The notes under the pieces: model-generated | The model's database searches: none | The model's input: only the letters and a program-made list of their open reading frames with translations | What the model was told of the DNA's origin: nothing | Position numbers and translations under genes: made by a program | Source of the DNA: Caldilineaceae bacterium SB0661_bin_34 | GTDB taxonomy: Bacteria > Chloroflexota > Anaerolineae > Caldilineales > Caldilineaceae | DNA: 64,000 bases | Direction: 5' to 3' | NCBI GenBank assembly: GCA_009841145.1 | Contig: VXMJ01000093.1 | Span: 29,257-93,256 of the forward strand | In this document: piece after piece, positions 39,769 to 48,667 of the stretch | How positions within the stretch are numbered: the stretch's first letter is position 1 | How the letters are laid out: every line of letters begins with the position of its first letter

Positions 39769-40392
39769 ATGAACCGAATGAGGAAAACCGCCCGCAAGGT
39801 GATGGCATTCATCTTGGTGTTCACCCTGTTGTCCTTGAGCTTGCCGGTTGCGACGCCGGTGCTGGCTCAGGACATGATGTCCTGCGACGAGATGTCGGCC
39901 ATGGCCATGTCGACTCTGGACATGATGCAGGGTATGTCCGCCGATGAACTGGCGGCCATGGCTTCCATGGGGCTGAGCATGGTGGATGCGATGGGGGCGG
40001 ACCAGACCATGGCTATGGCCGTGATGGGAGCCGACCTGCTGTCGTCATTCGTGATGGATATATCCGGCCTGCTCGTGGGCTTATCCGAGGACCTGTTGGG
40101 TGACATGATCCTGATGGGGCTCGCCACTGCCGGCATTGACTCCTTCCCCTGGATGAGCGTCGAAGAGATGGCTTCCATGGCTTCCATGGGCATTTCCATG
40201 GTGGAAGGGATGAGTTCGGCCGAGATGGCGGGCATGGCCATGATGGGCCTGGATATGGCCATGGCCATGTCTGCGGCGGACATGGCAGCCTTCGCGGCCG
40301 TGGGCCTCGACATGCTGGCTGGCGTGCCTGCAGGGCAGCTGGAAGCAGCCGTGGCGATGGGCGTGGACATGTTCTGCGGCATGATGATGTAG
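39769..40392 (+). CDS. Secreted methionine-rich repeat protein of unknown function
   Basis: AAGGAG ribosome site; signal peptide ...LSLSLPVATPVLAQ; then ~19-aa repeats such as MSADELAAMASMGLSMVDA / MSVEEMASMASMGISMVEG / MSSAEMAGMAMMGLDMAMA. Confidence 0.85.
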   Translation: MNRMRKTARKVMAFILVFTLLSLSLPVATPVLAQDMMSCDEMSAMAMSTLDMMQGMSADELAAMASMGLSMVDAMGADQTMAMAVMGADLLSSFVMDISGLLVGLSEDLLGDMILMGLATAGIDSFPWMSVEEMASMASMGISMVEGMSSAEMAGMAMMGLDMAMAMSAADMAAFAAVGLDMLAGVPAGQLEAAVAMGVDMFCGMMM

Positions 40393-40471
40393 GTCTCTTG
40401 TTTGACCTGGGGGATGGGATGCGCTGAGGAATCCGCACCAACGGTCTTCTGGCTGATCCCTCCCCACTTCA

Positions 40472-40507
40472 CAGGCCCCGGTCGTCCCTACGGACAACCG
40501 GGGCCTG
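40472..40507 (+). terminator. Strong hairpin, likely intrinsic terminator of the Met-rich gene
   Basis: CAGGCCCCGGT-CGTCC-CTAC-GGACA-ACCGGGGCCTG followed by TTTGATT. Confidence 0.8.
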
Positions 40508-41233
40508 TTTGATTCCCGGTCTGGCAGCCGCATGCCGGCAACTCCAAGACTACAGTCGTAGATCACGCGGTTGCCGGCAGCGCCAATGGGATCGTGCCAG
40601 GACCCGCGATGTCGCTGCGGGCATCCGGAGCACCAAATGCCTCGGTTGGACCTACCTCACCCGCGTCATGCAGTAGGTCCAGTTTGTGGTGTTGCGCTCC
40701 TCATAGTCGCTCCGGACCGTTTCCTACTCGGCCATCTCAAGGGTTGTGTCGATGTACCTGTGCGCGCTGATCGGTCTCACTATTGAGGTCAAGTGGCAGT
40801 CCAGGAGCATAAACACCGTGGAGGTCCACAGTTCGGCGACCGCCACCGACCAACCTCGACAGGGGATCATGTCAATTACAGGGAGCGACGCCAACGAATG
40901 GCGGCGGATCCGGGGACCATGGTCGTCGCCGTGATCGGCAATCCGCGACAAGCGGACTGAAACACTACAAGGGCGATGCCGCGGCTGTCCAGGCTGGCAT
41001 GGTCCACGGGCCTGCCGCGCGGCAACATTGGACCATGCGGCCTTGCTCCCGATCGAAGGACACGACTGCCAAGCCTCCGCTGGCCGGTCAGCACCGGATC
41101 GGTGGTCGGACGGACGACGCGGTCAACAAGGGACGGAGCGGCCGCGAACTACACGGGGAGGTCCATGCGGCAGTCCATATCGCCCCGTCAAACGTCGGAC
41201 CGTCATGCTGACGTACCTGAACAAATCAGCAGC

Positions 41234-42067
41234 TCAGGGATCCTTGGGGGTATGCCCTTGCCGCTGCAGCAGGACCTGGAGCCGTGTGATCTCCGCCTCT
41301 GCTTCCCGTACCCGTGCAGCTTCCCGGTCTGCCCGCGCGGCTTCCCGGTCTGCCCGCGCGGCTTCCTGGTCTGCCCGTGTGGCTTCCTGGTCTGCCCGTG
41401 TGGCTTCCTTCTCGTGGGCCGTCCCGGCTTCCTGCACCGTCAGATACCACCTCCGCTGCACCGGGTTCCACAACCGCAGAATACCGGTGGTCATGTCCAG
41501 CCCCCAGTCCGTATCCAGAACGGAACTCCGTCCAATCAACGCTCCGCGCGGGCTGTCGGGCTGCAGGGGGATGGGGACATAGGTGCCGTCCCGCAGCTGC
41601 CAGCCCAGCAAATCCTCGGTCAGATACTGGTGGTGGGGGTCGTACTGCCAATATTCGGGAATGCCCAAGGCGGCGTAGCGTTCCCACTTGAGGCTGCTGT
41701 CCTGGGGGTGGGTGGAGGGCGAAGCCATTTCCATGACCAGGTCCGGCACTTTCCCGTACACCCAGGGTGCATAGCCCTCCTCGCCCGGCACTGCCACTTC
41801 GTAGGCCAGCAACACATCGGGTGCCACATAGGCCGTCAGATTGGCGGGATCGTAGTACAGGGCACAATTGCCCCGAACCGTGCCCGCACGACCCAACTGC
41901 CGCAGATGCATCTTCAGAGCAAAGACGGCATCGGTGATGGCATGGTACTGGAGTTCGGTGTCGGCCATGGGTTCATCGTCATCGGACGGGTACCGGATCC
42001 CCGACTCCTGCGGGGGATCTCTTAGGACCACGTCGTCCCAGCCGTTCCGGTCTCGGGTCAGTGCCAT
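41234..42067 (-). CDS. Uma2-family (DUF820) putative endonuclease with repetitive coiled-coil tail
   Basis: YVAPDVLLAYEV...YGKVPDLVMEMASPSTHPQDSSLKWERYAALGIPEYWQYDP; C-terminal EATRADQ/EAARADR heptads. Confidence 0.85.
   Translation of the reverse strand: MALTRDRNGWDDVVLRDPPQESGIRYPSDDDEPMADTELQYHAITDAVFALKMHLRQLGRAGTVRGNCALYYDPANLTAYVAPDVLLAYEVAVPGEEGYAPWVYGKVPDLVMEMASPSTHPQDSSLKWERYAALGIPEYWQYDPHHQYLTEDLLGWQLRDGTYVPIPLQPDSPRGALIGRSSVLDTDWGLDMTTGILRLWNPVQRRWYLTVQEAGTAHEKEATRADQEATRADQEAARADREAARADREAARVREAEAEITRLQVLLQRQGHTPKDP
41322..41410. repeat. 21-bp in-frame tandem repeats encoding E-A-[TA]-R-A-D-[QR] heptads
   Basis: GCTTCCCGGTCTGCCCGCGCG repeated with variants GCTTCCTGGTCTGCCCGTGTG. 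Confidence 0.85.
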
Positions 42068-42114
42068 AAATGTGTTTTGCCTCCCGTAGCTCGATTGTAG
42101 CAAAGGAAAACAAC

Positions 42115-43717
42115 GGGAATTACATACCTGACTAAGCACCGGATGCGTACTACAATAAGCAGAAGCCGCGGGTGTTGAGATCACCGCGCGGCTCCCAGAC
42201 AGTCAAGGTTCAATGACAACCTTACCTGCCAAACCCCATTCTACAACCGAGAACCGTGCGGAGCGGTACCGTATCCGGTTCGACAAGCGCGCCCATGCGG
42301 CCAAGTGCGCCCAGATCGCGGGTGCGTGCAGGCTGGTGTGGAACATTCTGCTGGCCGATTGTGAGCGGCGGTATCGATTGAGTCGTGAGTTGGGGATCGA
42401 TGACAATGGCGGACATCCCATCGACAAGTCCGTCTCGTTCTTCACGCTGGGCAAGCGGTTCACGGATTTGCGAAGCAGATCCGACGCGGCGTGGGTTCGG
42501 GATTTCATGGATTCACCGCAGGGAAAGCGGTACCGGGACATGGATCTGTCCTGGCTGCGGGACATGCCGTATGCACCGCTCCGCTACACTGCGAAGTACC
42601 TGGCCGACGCGTACACGCGCTTCTTCAAGGTGTGGGCAGAAGCCAAGTCGGAAGGGACTCCCCTCGGCCGGCGCCAGTCGGACGGCAAGCCCAAGGGGTT
42701 TCCGAAGTACAGGAAGAAGTTCGACCGCGACGACGGGTTCGCCATTCCCGGCGACGTGCGCATGGACGGAGACCGGATGCACATCCCGAAGGTGGGGTGG
42801 GTGCGCCTGGAAGGGAGCGGGTTGTACCGGGGCTGCAAGCCGAAGCAGGTGCGCATCCGGAAGGAAGGCACAGAGGATCGCCCCAAGTGGTACGCCTACG
42901 TGTTCTACGAAGTGCCGCCGGACCATTTGAAGCAACCTGCCTGGACTGGCGCGATTGGCTTGGACCGGAACGTAGGGCAGGCCACCGACAGCGACGGCGA
43001 GGTGTACGAGACACCCGACGACCCGCAGCTGGAGGGGAAGATCAAGCGCAAGGAACGGAAGAAGGCCAAGTCGCTGGCGCGTTCCAAGGCCAACGGCAAG
43101 CCCGTGTCCAACCGCGGTCGGCGCATAGGTGGACAGTTGAAGAAACTGAAACGCAAGCAGAAGCGTCGCCGGGAGAACGCCGCCCACCAGCACAGCCGCA
43201 AGATGGCCGACACGGCGCACACCGTGGTCATTGAGGACCTGGACATCAAGGACATGACCAAGAGCGCCAAGGGTACGGTGGAAGAGCCCGGCAAGAATGT
43301 AAAGCAGAAGGCCGGACTCAACCGCGAGATCCTGAAATCCAACTGGGGCCGCACGGAGCGGATGCTGGACTACAAGGCGGGGCAGGTACTGAAGGTTCCA
43401 CCTGCCTACACGTCGCAGACCTGTGCGGCGTGCGGACACGTCGGCAAGGAGAATCGCAAGACACAGGCACACTTCCGATGCACGGCGTGCGGACACACTG
43501 CGAACGCAGATCGCAATGCCGCTCAAAACATCCTGGAGCAGGGCCTGGCCCTGCTCCCGAAGGCCCGCGGGAATGGGGCTTCTGCACGGCGAGAGGCGCT
43601 CGATCCCTGTTTGTTGCCTGGAGCAACCGGCAAATCGACTTCTATGACCCGTGAACAAGGCATGCTGGCTACACTGGAGCCTCCGGGTTCCGGTGCTTAG
43701 TCAAGTATGTAATTCCC
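42115..43717 (+). mobile_element. TnpB-only IS605/IS1341-like element bounded by 29-bp inverted repeats
   Basis: Left GGGAATTACATACCTGACTAAGCACCGGA (42115-42143); right TCCGGTGCTTAGTCAAGTATGTAATTCCC (43689-43717), reverse complement identical except one base. Confidence 0.75.
42213..43700 (+). CDS. tnpB: TnpB RNA-guided nuclease (IS200/IS605 OrfB family), apparently intact
   Basis: RuvC-like motifs GAIGLDRNVGQ, HTVVIEDLDIKDM, NADRNAAQNIL; zinc finger CAACGHVGKENRKTQAHFRCTACGH. Confidence 0.95.
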   Translation: MTTLPAKPHSTTENRAERYRIRFDKRAHAAKCAQIAGACRLVWNILLADCERRYRLSRELGIDDNGGHPIDKSVSFFTLGKRFTDLRSRSDAAWVRDFMDSPQGKRYRDMDLSWLRDMPYAPLRYTAKYLADAYTRFFKVWAEAKSEGTPLGRRQSDGKPKGFPKYRKKFDRDDGFAIPGDVRMDGDRMHIPKVGWVRLEGSGLYRGCKPKQVRIRKEGTEDRPKWYAYVFYEVPPDHLKQPAWTGAIGLDRNVGQATDSDGEVYETPDDPQLEGKIKRKERKKAKSLARSKANGKPVSNRGRRIGGQLKKLKRKQKRRRENAAHQHSRKMADTAHTVVIEDLDIKDMTKSAKGTVEEPGKNVKQKAGLNREILKSNWGRTERMLDYKAGQVLKVPPAYTSQTCAACGHVGKENRKTQAHFRCTACGHTANADRNAAQNILEQGLALLPKARGNGASARREALDPCLLPGATGKSTSMTREQGMLATLEPPGSGA

Positions 43718-43817
43718 AAAACAACACCGTTTGAACGCGAGGGTCGGGTCGGTTTACGGGGAGCGCGGGACGCGGTGCGCACAGGGAACCGCGATCAGCG
43801 CAAATGCGCAGTCATGT

Positions 43818-43848
43818 GGGGAAGGTGAAGCGTCGCTTCACCTTCCCC
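43818..43848. terminator. Hairpin GGGGAAGGTGAAGCG-T-CGCTTCACCTTCCCC downstream of the ABC permease operon
   Basis: 15-bp perfect inverted repeat between the TnpB element (+) and the ABC permease 3' end (-). No U-tract, so the terminator role is inferred. Confidence 0.6.
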
Positions 43849-43918
43849 GTCAGGGGCATGGATCCCCTTTCCGACTGGGTTCCCGTGGGGCCGGTGTCGA
43901 CCAACCGCCCCAATTTCG

Positions 43919-44824
43919 TCAGCGGCCGCCGAAACCGGTCATCGTAATGCCCTGGACGAAGAAGCGCTGGGCAAAGATGAAGAGCACCAGGATGGGTGCC
44001 AGCATGATCGTGCTGACCGCGAACACAATTTCCCAGTGCTGTACCTCGAAGTCGTTGAACATCTTGACCCCCACCGCCAGGGGGAACTTGTCCATGGTTT
44101 TGAGGTAGATCAGCGGGTTCAGAAAATCGTTGTAGTGCTGCAGCAGGGCGAAGACCGCCACCGTCGCCATGACCGGCTTGGAGAGCGGCATCAGGATCTG
44201 GGTCAGCGTGCGCAGCCGGCTGGCGCCGTCGATGTAGGCCGCGTCCTCCAGTTCGCCCGGAATGCCCATGAAGAACTGCCGTATCAGAAAGACGTACAGG
44301 GCCATGACCGCACCCCAGTAGGGAACGATCAGGGGATAGAACGTGTCGTACCAGCCGATGGTCCGAAACAGGATGAACCGCGGCACGAGCGTCACGATGT
44401 CCGGCAGCATCATGGTGCCCAGCAGCAGGCCGAACCAGAAATTCTTGCCGGGCCAGTCGATGCGGGCGAAGGAATAGGCCACCAGCGATGAGGACAGAAG
44501 GGTGCCCAGCACCGCGAACACCACGATCTTGACGGTGTTCCAAATGAAGGAGCCGAGCGGCAGGTGGCCGGTGAAGGCCGTCACGTAATTGGCCCAGTGC
44601 GGATCCCTCGGGATCCAGACGATGGGGTGGGCGAATACCTCCGTGGACACCTTCAGCGACGAGGACACCATCCACAGTGTCGGGACCAGGAAGGTGACGG
44701 ACAGGACCGTGATCAGGATCTGCAACGCCGCCAGCCAGAGGCGTTCCTTGAGTTTGCGGCGCGGTTTTGCCACCCGGGGTGCTTGTGCGGCGGGCTGCTC
44801 CAAGGGCATCTGCGTGACGGACAT
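43919..44824 (-). CDS. Carbohydrate ABC transporter permease (MalG-like)
   Basis: TLWMVSSSLKVSTEVF...NTVKIVVFAVLGTLLSSSLVAYSFARIDWPGKNFWF...YIDGASRLRTLTQILMPLSKPVMA (EAA-type loop). Confidence 0.95.
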   Translation of the reverse strand: MSVTQMPLEQPAAQAPRVAKPRRKLKERLWLAALQILITVLSVTFLVPTLWMVSSSLKVSTEVFAHPIVWIPRDPHWANYVTAFTGHLPLGSFIWNTVKIVVFAVLGTLLSSSLVAYSFARIDWPGKNFWFGLLLGTMMLPDIVTLVPRFILFRTIGWYDTFYPLIVPYWGAVMALYVFLIRQFFMGIPGELEDAAYIDGASRLRTLTQILMPLSKPVMATVAVFALLQHYNDFLNPLIYLKTMDKFPLAVGVKMFNDFEVQHWEIVFAVSTIMLAPILVLFIFAQRFFVQGITMTGFGGR

Positions 44825-44827
44825 GTC

Positions 44828-45748
44828 TCAATTGCCCCCTTCTTCGTAATAGACCCAGCGACGCGAAATGACGAACTGCATGATGGTGAAGCCCACAATG
44901 ATCAGGAACAGTTCCCAGGCCAGGGTCGAGGCATAGCCCATGCGCCCGTACTGGAAGGCATTGCGGTAAATGTTCAGGACCACGAAGAGCGTCGCGTCGG
45001 ATGGGCCGCCCTCCGTCATGATCATGGCTGGAATGAACGTCTGGAACGAGTTCACCGTGGCGATCACCATGTTGTAGAAGATGAGCGGTGTCATCAGGGG
45101 CAGCACCACGGTGCGCAGGCGGCCAAAGGCGTTGGCACCGTCCAGGCTGGCTGCTTCCTTGAGCGATTCCGGGATGTTGCCCAGGCCGGCAATGAAGATG
45201 ACCATCTGTCGTCCGATGGCCCAGAACGACATGAAGATGAATGCCGGCTTGGCCAGCTGTGGTTCGAACAGCCAGCGAATCGGATCGACCCCGAACCAGC
45301 CCAGGGCCTCGTTCAGGATCCCGAACTCCGGATGGAAGACCCGCTGCCAGACCACCGCGCTGGCCACTAGGGGCACGATGATGGGCAGGTAGAAGGCCGC
45401 CCGGTAGTAATCCCGGAACCACAGGGGCTGCGACAGGGCCAGGGCCAGCGTGAATGAGATGCACAACTGGACCGGCACTGCAATGACGGTGTAGAAGAAG
45501 CTGTTGAAAAGGCTCTTGTTGACTTTCGGATCCTCCAGCATCTTGAGGATGTTGGAGAAGCCCGCGAACTCCGGTTCGCGCAGGGGATCCCACTCGAACA
45601 TGATCAGCCATGCCGAGTGCAGCATCGGGTAGGCGATGAAGATCAGGAAGCCCAGGATGAAGGGCGACGCAAACAGGTATCCGGTCAGCCAGTCCCGTCG
45701 GGGACCGCCGCCGGTCAACAGACGACCGGCCGATTGCAGCACGGTCAT
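44828..45748 (-). CDS. Carbohydrate ABC transporter permease (MalF-like)
   Basis: FASPFILGFLIFIAYPML...LKEAASLDGANAFGRLRTVVLPLMTPLIFYNMVIATVNSFQTF. Confidence 0.95.
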   Translation of the reverse strand: MTVLQSAGRLLTGGGPRRDWLTGYLFASPFILGFLIFIAYPMLHSAWLIMFEWDPLREPEFAGFSNILKMLEDPKVNKSLFNSFFYTVIAVPVQLCISFTLALALSQPLWFRDYYRAAFYLPIIVPLVASAVVWQRVFHPEFGILNEALGWFGVDPIRWLFEPQLAKPAFIFMSFWAIGRQMVIFIAGLGNIPESLKEAASLDGANAFGRLRTVVLPLMTPLIFYNMVIATVNSFQTFIPAMIMTEGGPSDATLFVVLNIYRNAFQYGRMGYASTLAWELFLIIVGFTIMQFVISRRWVYYEEGGN

Positions 45749-45752
45749 GGTT

Positions 45753-47180
45753 TTAGCAGGTGCGCGATGTACACGGGCCCGCGCCAGCCGGGCATGCAGA
45801 CTCCGCCCCGGTCCAGCTGCCAGGTCCCATCGTGTCGGCCTGCACGCCCTTGGTCACTTCGGGCAGTACTTCGGCGGCCGTGGCCGAGTTGTTGAGAAGC
45901 GGATCCCAGCCCACGGGCCTGACCACCTCGTTCCACATCTGGCCGCGGGAGACGCCGCCAATCACGTCCACTTCGCTTCGCTTGAAGGCCTCCACGAAGG
46001 CCGCGCCGTTGGACACGCCGAAGCGTTCCTCGATGGTGGGAATCCAGAAGGAGTGGATCAGATCCTCGGTGTTGGGCAGCCGCCCGGTGAGGGTCGAGTA
46101 GATCTTCTGGCCTTCCTCGCCGCCCATGAAGGCGGTGTATTCCCAGGCCGCGTCCACCGAATCCGTGTTCAGAACGGCGACGCCCTCGGACCAGCCGCGG
46201 TGGGGTCGGTCCTCATCAAGGTACTGCGGCATCATGACCACATCGAAGGGGACCTCCGCCCCCGCGTCGCGCAGTTCGGGCGAATTCAGGTTGGGCAGGA
46301 ACCAGGCACCCTCGTACTTCATGGCCGCATTGCCGGTTTCGATGGTGTTCGTGCCGCCGGACATGTCGGCCGGTGTGGGACTGATGCCCATCTTGTACTG
46401 GAGGTCCTGGGTCAGCAGCTGCACGATCTCGATGATCTCGGGCTGGTCGAAACTGGCCGTGGTCGGGTCCACCAGCTGGTCGAACTCCTGCTTGCCGGTC
46501 GACCGAATCCAGTGGATGTCGCGCGGCCAAATCCCGCTGGGCTGGAAGCCGTACATGCGGTTGTCGCCGTCCAGGTTGGTCACCTGTTCGGCCATCGACA
46601 GGAATTCATCGAAGGTCCAGTCGTCGGTCGGATAGTCCAGACCGGCATCGTCGAAGGGTTGGCGGGCGTACAGCATCAGCATGACGCCGACCTGAAGGGG
46701 CATCAGGTACCGCTTGCCGTCACGGCGCGTGCTGTCCTCAATGCTCTGGACACCGTCCGGATAGGGACCGGACAGGCCGCTTTCCTGAATATACGTGTCC
46801 AGGGGAGCCAACTGGCCGGCGTCGGCATAGGGCTGCCATTCCCAGCCCTGGAAGGAGGCCACATCCGGCGGCGCGCCTCCGGCAATGCTGGTCTGCAAGC
46901 CCGTATAGTAATCCGCGCCCGTGCCACTGGGGGCGGTGGTTACCACGATATCGGGGTTCTGTTCACTAAACACCCGCTCCAGTTCTTCCCAGGCGGGGAT
47001 GTCGGTATTGCCGGCCCAGGCCGCGAAGTCAATCTCCACCGGTGCCATGGCGGCATCGTCGCCGGGGGCGGCTGCCGGGGCAGGGGTTGCGCAGGCAGCC
47101 AGCGCGAGCGCAGCTGCGCCGGCACCGCTCACCTGAAGGAAGCGGCGGCGAGAAACGGCAGGACTCAATCGTCTTGTCAT
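45753..47180 (-). CDS. Extracellular solute-binding protein (sugar ABC transporter), Tat-type lipoprotein
   Basis: SRRRFLQVSGAGAAALALAACATP; DIVVTTAPSGTGADYYTGLQTSIAGGAPPDVASFQGWEWQPYADAGQLAPLD. Confidence 0.95.
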   Translation of the reverse strand: MTRRLSPAVSRRRFLQVSGAGAAALALAACATPAPAAAPGDDAAMAPVEIDFAAWAGNTDIPAWEELERVFSEQNPDIVVTTAPSGTGADYYTGLQTSIAGGAPPDVASFQGWEWQPYADAGQLAPLDTYIQESGLSGPYPDGVQSIEDSTRRDGKRYLMPLQVGVMLMLYARQPFDDAGLDYPTDDWTFDEFLSMAEQVTNLDGDNRMYGFQPSGIWPRDIHWIRSTGKQEFDQLVDPTTASFDQPEIIEIVQLLTQDLQYKMGISPTPADMSGGTNTIETGNAAMKYEGAWFLPNLNSPELRDAGAEVPFDVVMMPQYLDEDRPHRGWSEGVAVLNTDSVDAAWEYTAFMGGEEGQKIYSTLTGRLPNTEDLIHSFWIPTIEERFGVSNGAAFVEAFKRSEVDVIGGVSRGQMWNEVVRPVGWDPLLNNSATAAEVLPEVTKGVQADTMGPGSWTGAESACPAGAGPCTSRTC

Positions 47181-47441
47181 TGGTAACTCCTTGTGGGGAG
47201 GGTTCAATAAAAGTTGTGAACGACCAGCGGTCGCGAGGGGAGCCTAGGTTAGCACAATGACCGGTTTCGGGTTTATGGTCAGGAGGTTTTGCGATGGAGA
47301 CGGAGCCGTCCGACGGCACGGCGACAGGCACGTCAATCCTCTTCCGCTGGTGCTCCCCGGCCGCGGTGGGGCAAAAGTGTCCGGTTTGGGCCGACGGCTC
47401 GATTCCATGCCTCAAACCCCTTCCAGTGGAGCCTCCACGTC

Positions 47442-48581
47442 ATGAAGATTGAAGCAATTCACCTGTCCGTGCTTGACCTGCCGGGCCGCAGCAGTCTGTT
47501 CTCCCTGACCCGTTCCCGGGAAGACGGCCGCTTCTACTGGCGCAGCCAAACACAAGGTCCGGCGGAAACCGAGATTCATGTCCTGCATGTCAGAACCACC
47601 GGGGGCATCGAAGGAGTCTGCACGGTTGGCGATGCCCGGTATTCCACCCTGCGGCCAATTGAACTGGAGCACATGCGGGCCTTGGCCGTCGGACACGATG
47701 CCTTGGACCGAAGGGGTCTGAGGGATCTTCTGCACCATGCCACGCGGACGGCTTTCCTGGCTCCGGGCTGGTTCGGTGTCCTGGACAATTGCCTGTGGGA
47801 CATCCATGGCAAGGCCGAAGGCCGGGCCGTGCATGAACTGATTGGGACCACCCGGCCGCACGCCGAGGCCTACTACAACATCCGCAGCGGCGACCTGGAC
47901 ACGGCCCTGGCCGACGCCGAATACGCCATTGGGGAGGGTTTCGCGGCCCTCAAGGATCACTTTGCCCAGCCCTGGCGTCGCAATTGCGACTGGCTGTATC
48001 GACTGCGGCAAACGGTGGGTGGTGCGATTGCCCTGATGCACGATGCCGCCGGTTGCCAGTACACCCTGGACGAAGCTCTGGCGGTGGGCAAAGTGCTAGA
48101 GGAGACGGACTTCCTCTGGTTCGAGGAACCCCTGCCGGATCGCTCCCTGGTTGAACTCCAGGCTCTTTGCGCATCCCTGTCCATTCCGATTCTGGCCTTG
48201 GAGACCCTGATGCACGACATGGACCTGTGCCGGGCCTGGCTTCAAGTGGGGGCCACGGACCTGGTGCGCGCCAACGCCCGGGTCGGCGCCACCTCACTGC
48301 TGGACCTCGCCGAGTTCGCGTCCCGGCACAACACTTCGGTGGAGCTCAACGGTCCCGGCGGGCTGTTCGGTCTGGTCCATGCCCACATGGTCTGTGCCAT
48401 TCCCAACACGTCGCGCTACGAGTACTTTCCGGACGGGAGCCGCGACGAACTGGGGCGGGAGATCGGCCTGTTAAATCCTCCTGTGCCGATCAACGGTGTA
48501 ATCACGCCTCCGTCCGGGTCGGGTTGGGGCACCGAATGGGACTGGAAGCGTTTCCGGGCCAAAACCACTGCCACACTCTGA
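47442..48581 (+). CDS. Mandelate racemase/muconate lactonizing enzyme family protein (enolase superfamily)
   Basis: ALDRRGLRDLLHHATR...GVLDNCLWDIHGKAEGRAVHELIG...FLWFEEPLPDRSLVELQALCASLSIPILALET. Confidence 0.85.
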   Translation: MKIEAIHLSVLDLPGRSSLFSLTRSREDGRFYWRSQTQGPAETEIHVLHVRTTGGIEGVCTVGDARYSTLRPIELEHMRALAVGHDALDRRGLRDLLHHATRTAFLAPGWFGVLDNCLWDIHGKAEGRAVHELIGTTRPHAEAYYNIRSGDLDTALADAEYAIGEGFAALKDHFAQPWRRNCDWLYRLRQTVGGAIALMHDAAGCQYTLDEALAVGKVLEETDFLWFEEPLPDRSLVELQALCASLSIPILALETLMHDMDLCRAWLQVGATDLVRANARVGATSLLDLAEFASRHNTSVELNGPGGLFGLVHAHMVCAIPNTSRYEYFPDGSRDELGREIGLLNPPVPINGVITPPSGSGWGTEWDWKRFRAKTTATL

Positions 48582-48667
48582 GCACTTGACTGGCTGGGTG
48601 CGGCGGTGCGAGCTGGGCCAAATGGCTCAGTGCCAACCGGACACTCAAAAAGTGGCCAGCCCTTCAG

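Noticed and set aside
40560-41220. Possible transposase relic between the Met-rich gene and Uma2
   Set aside because: No motif could be aligned to any IS family by eye; left unannotated.
41322-41410. 21-bp tandem repeats considered as a CRISPR or regulatory iteron array
   Set aside because: In-frame coiled-coil heptads of the Uma2 protein with no spacers.
43812-45611. 599-aa minus-strand ORF over both ABC permeases
   Set aside because: Alternate-frame shadow; the permease frames have clear EAA-loop and TM patterns.
45636-47186. 516-aa plus-strand ORF over the solute-binding protein
   Set aside because: Antisense shadow of a clear Tat/lipoprotein solute-binding protein.
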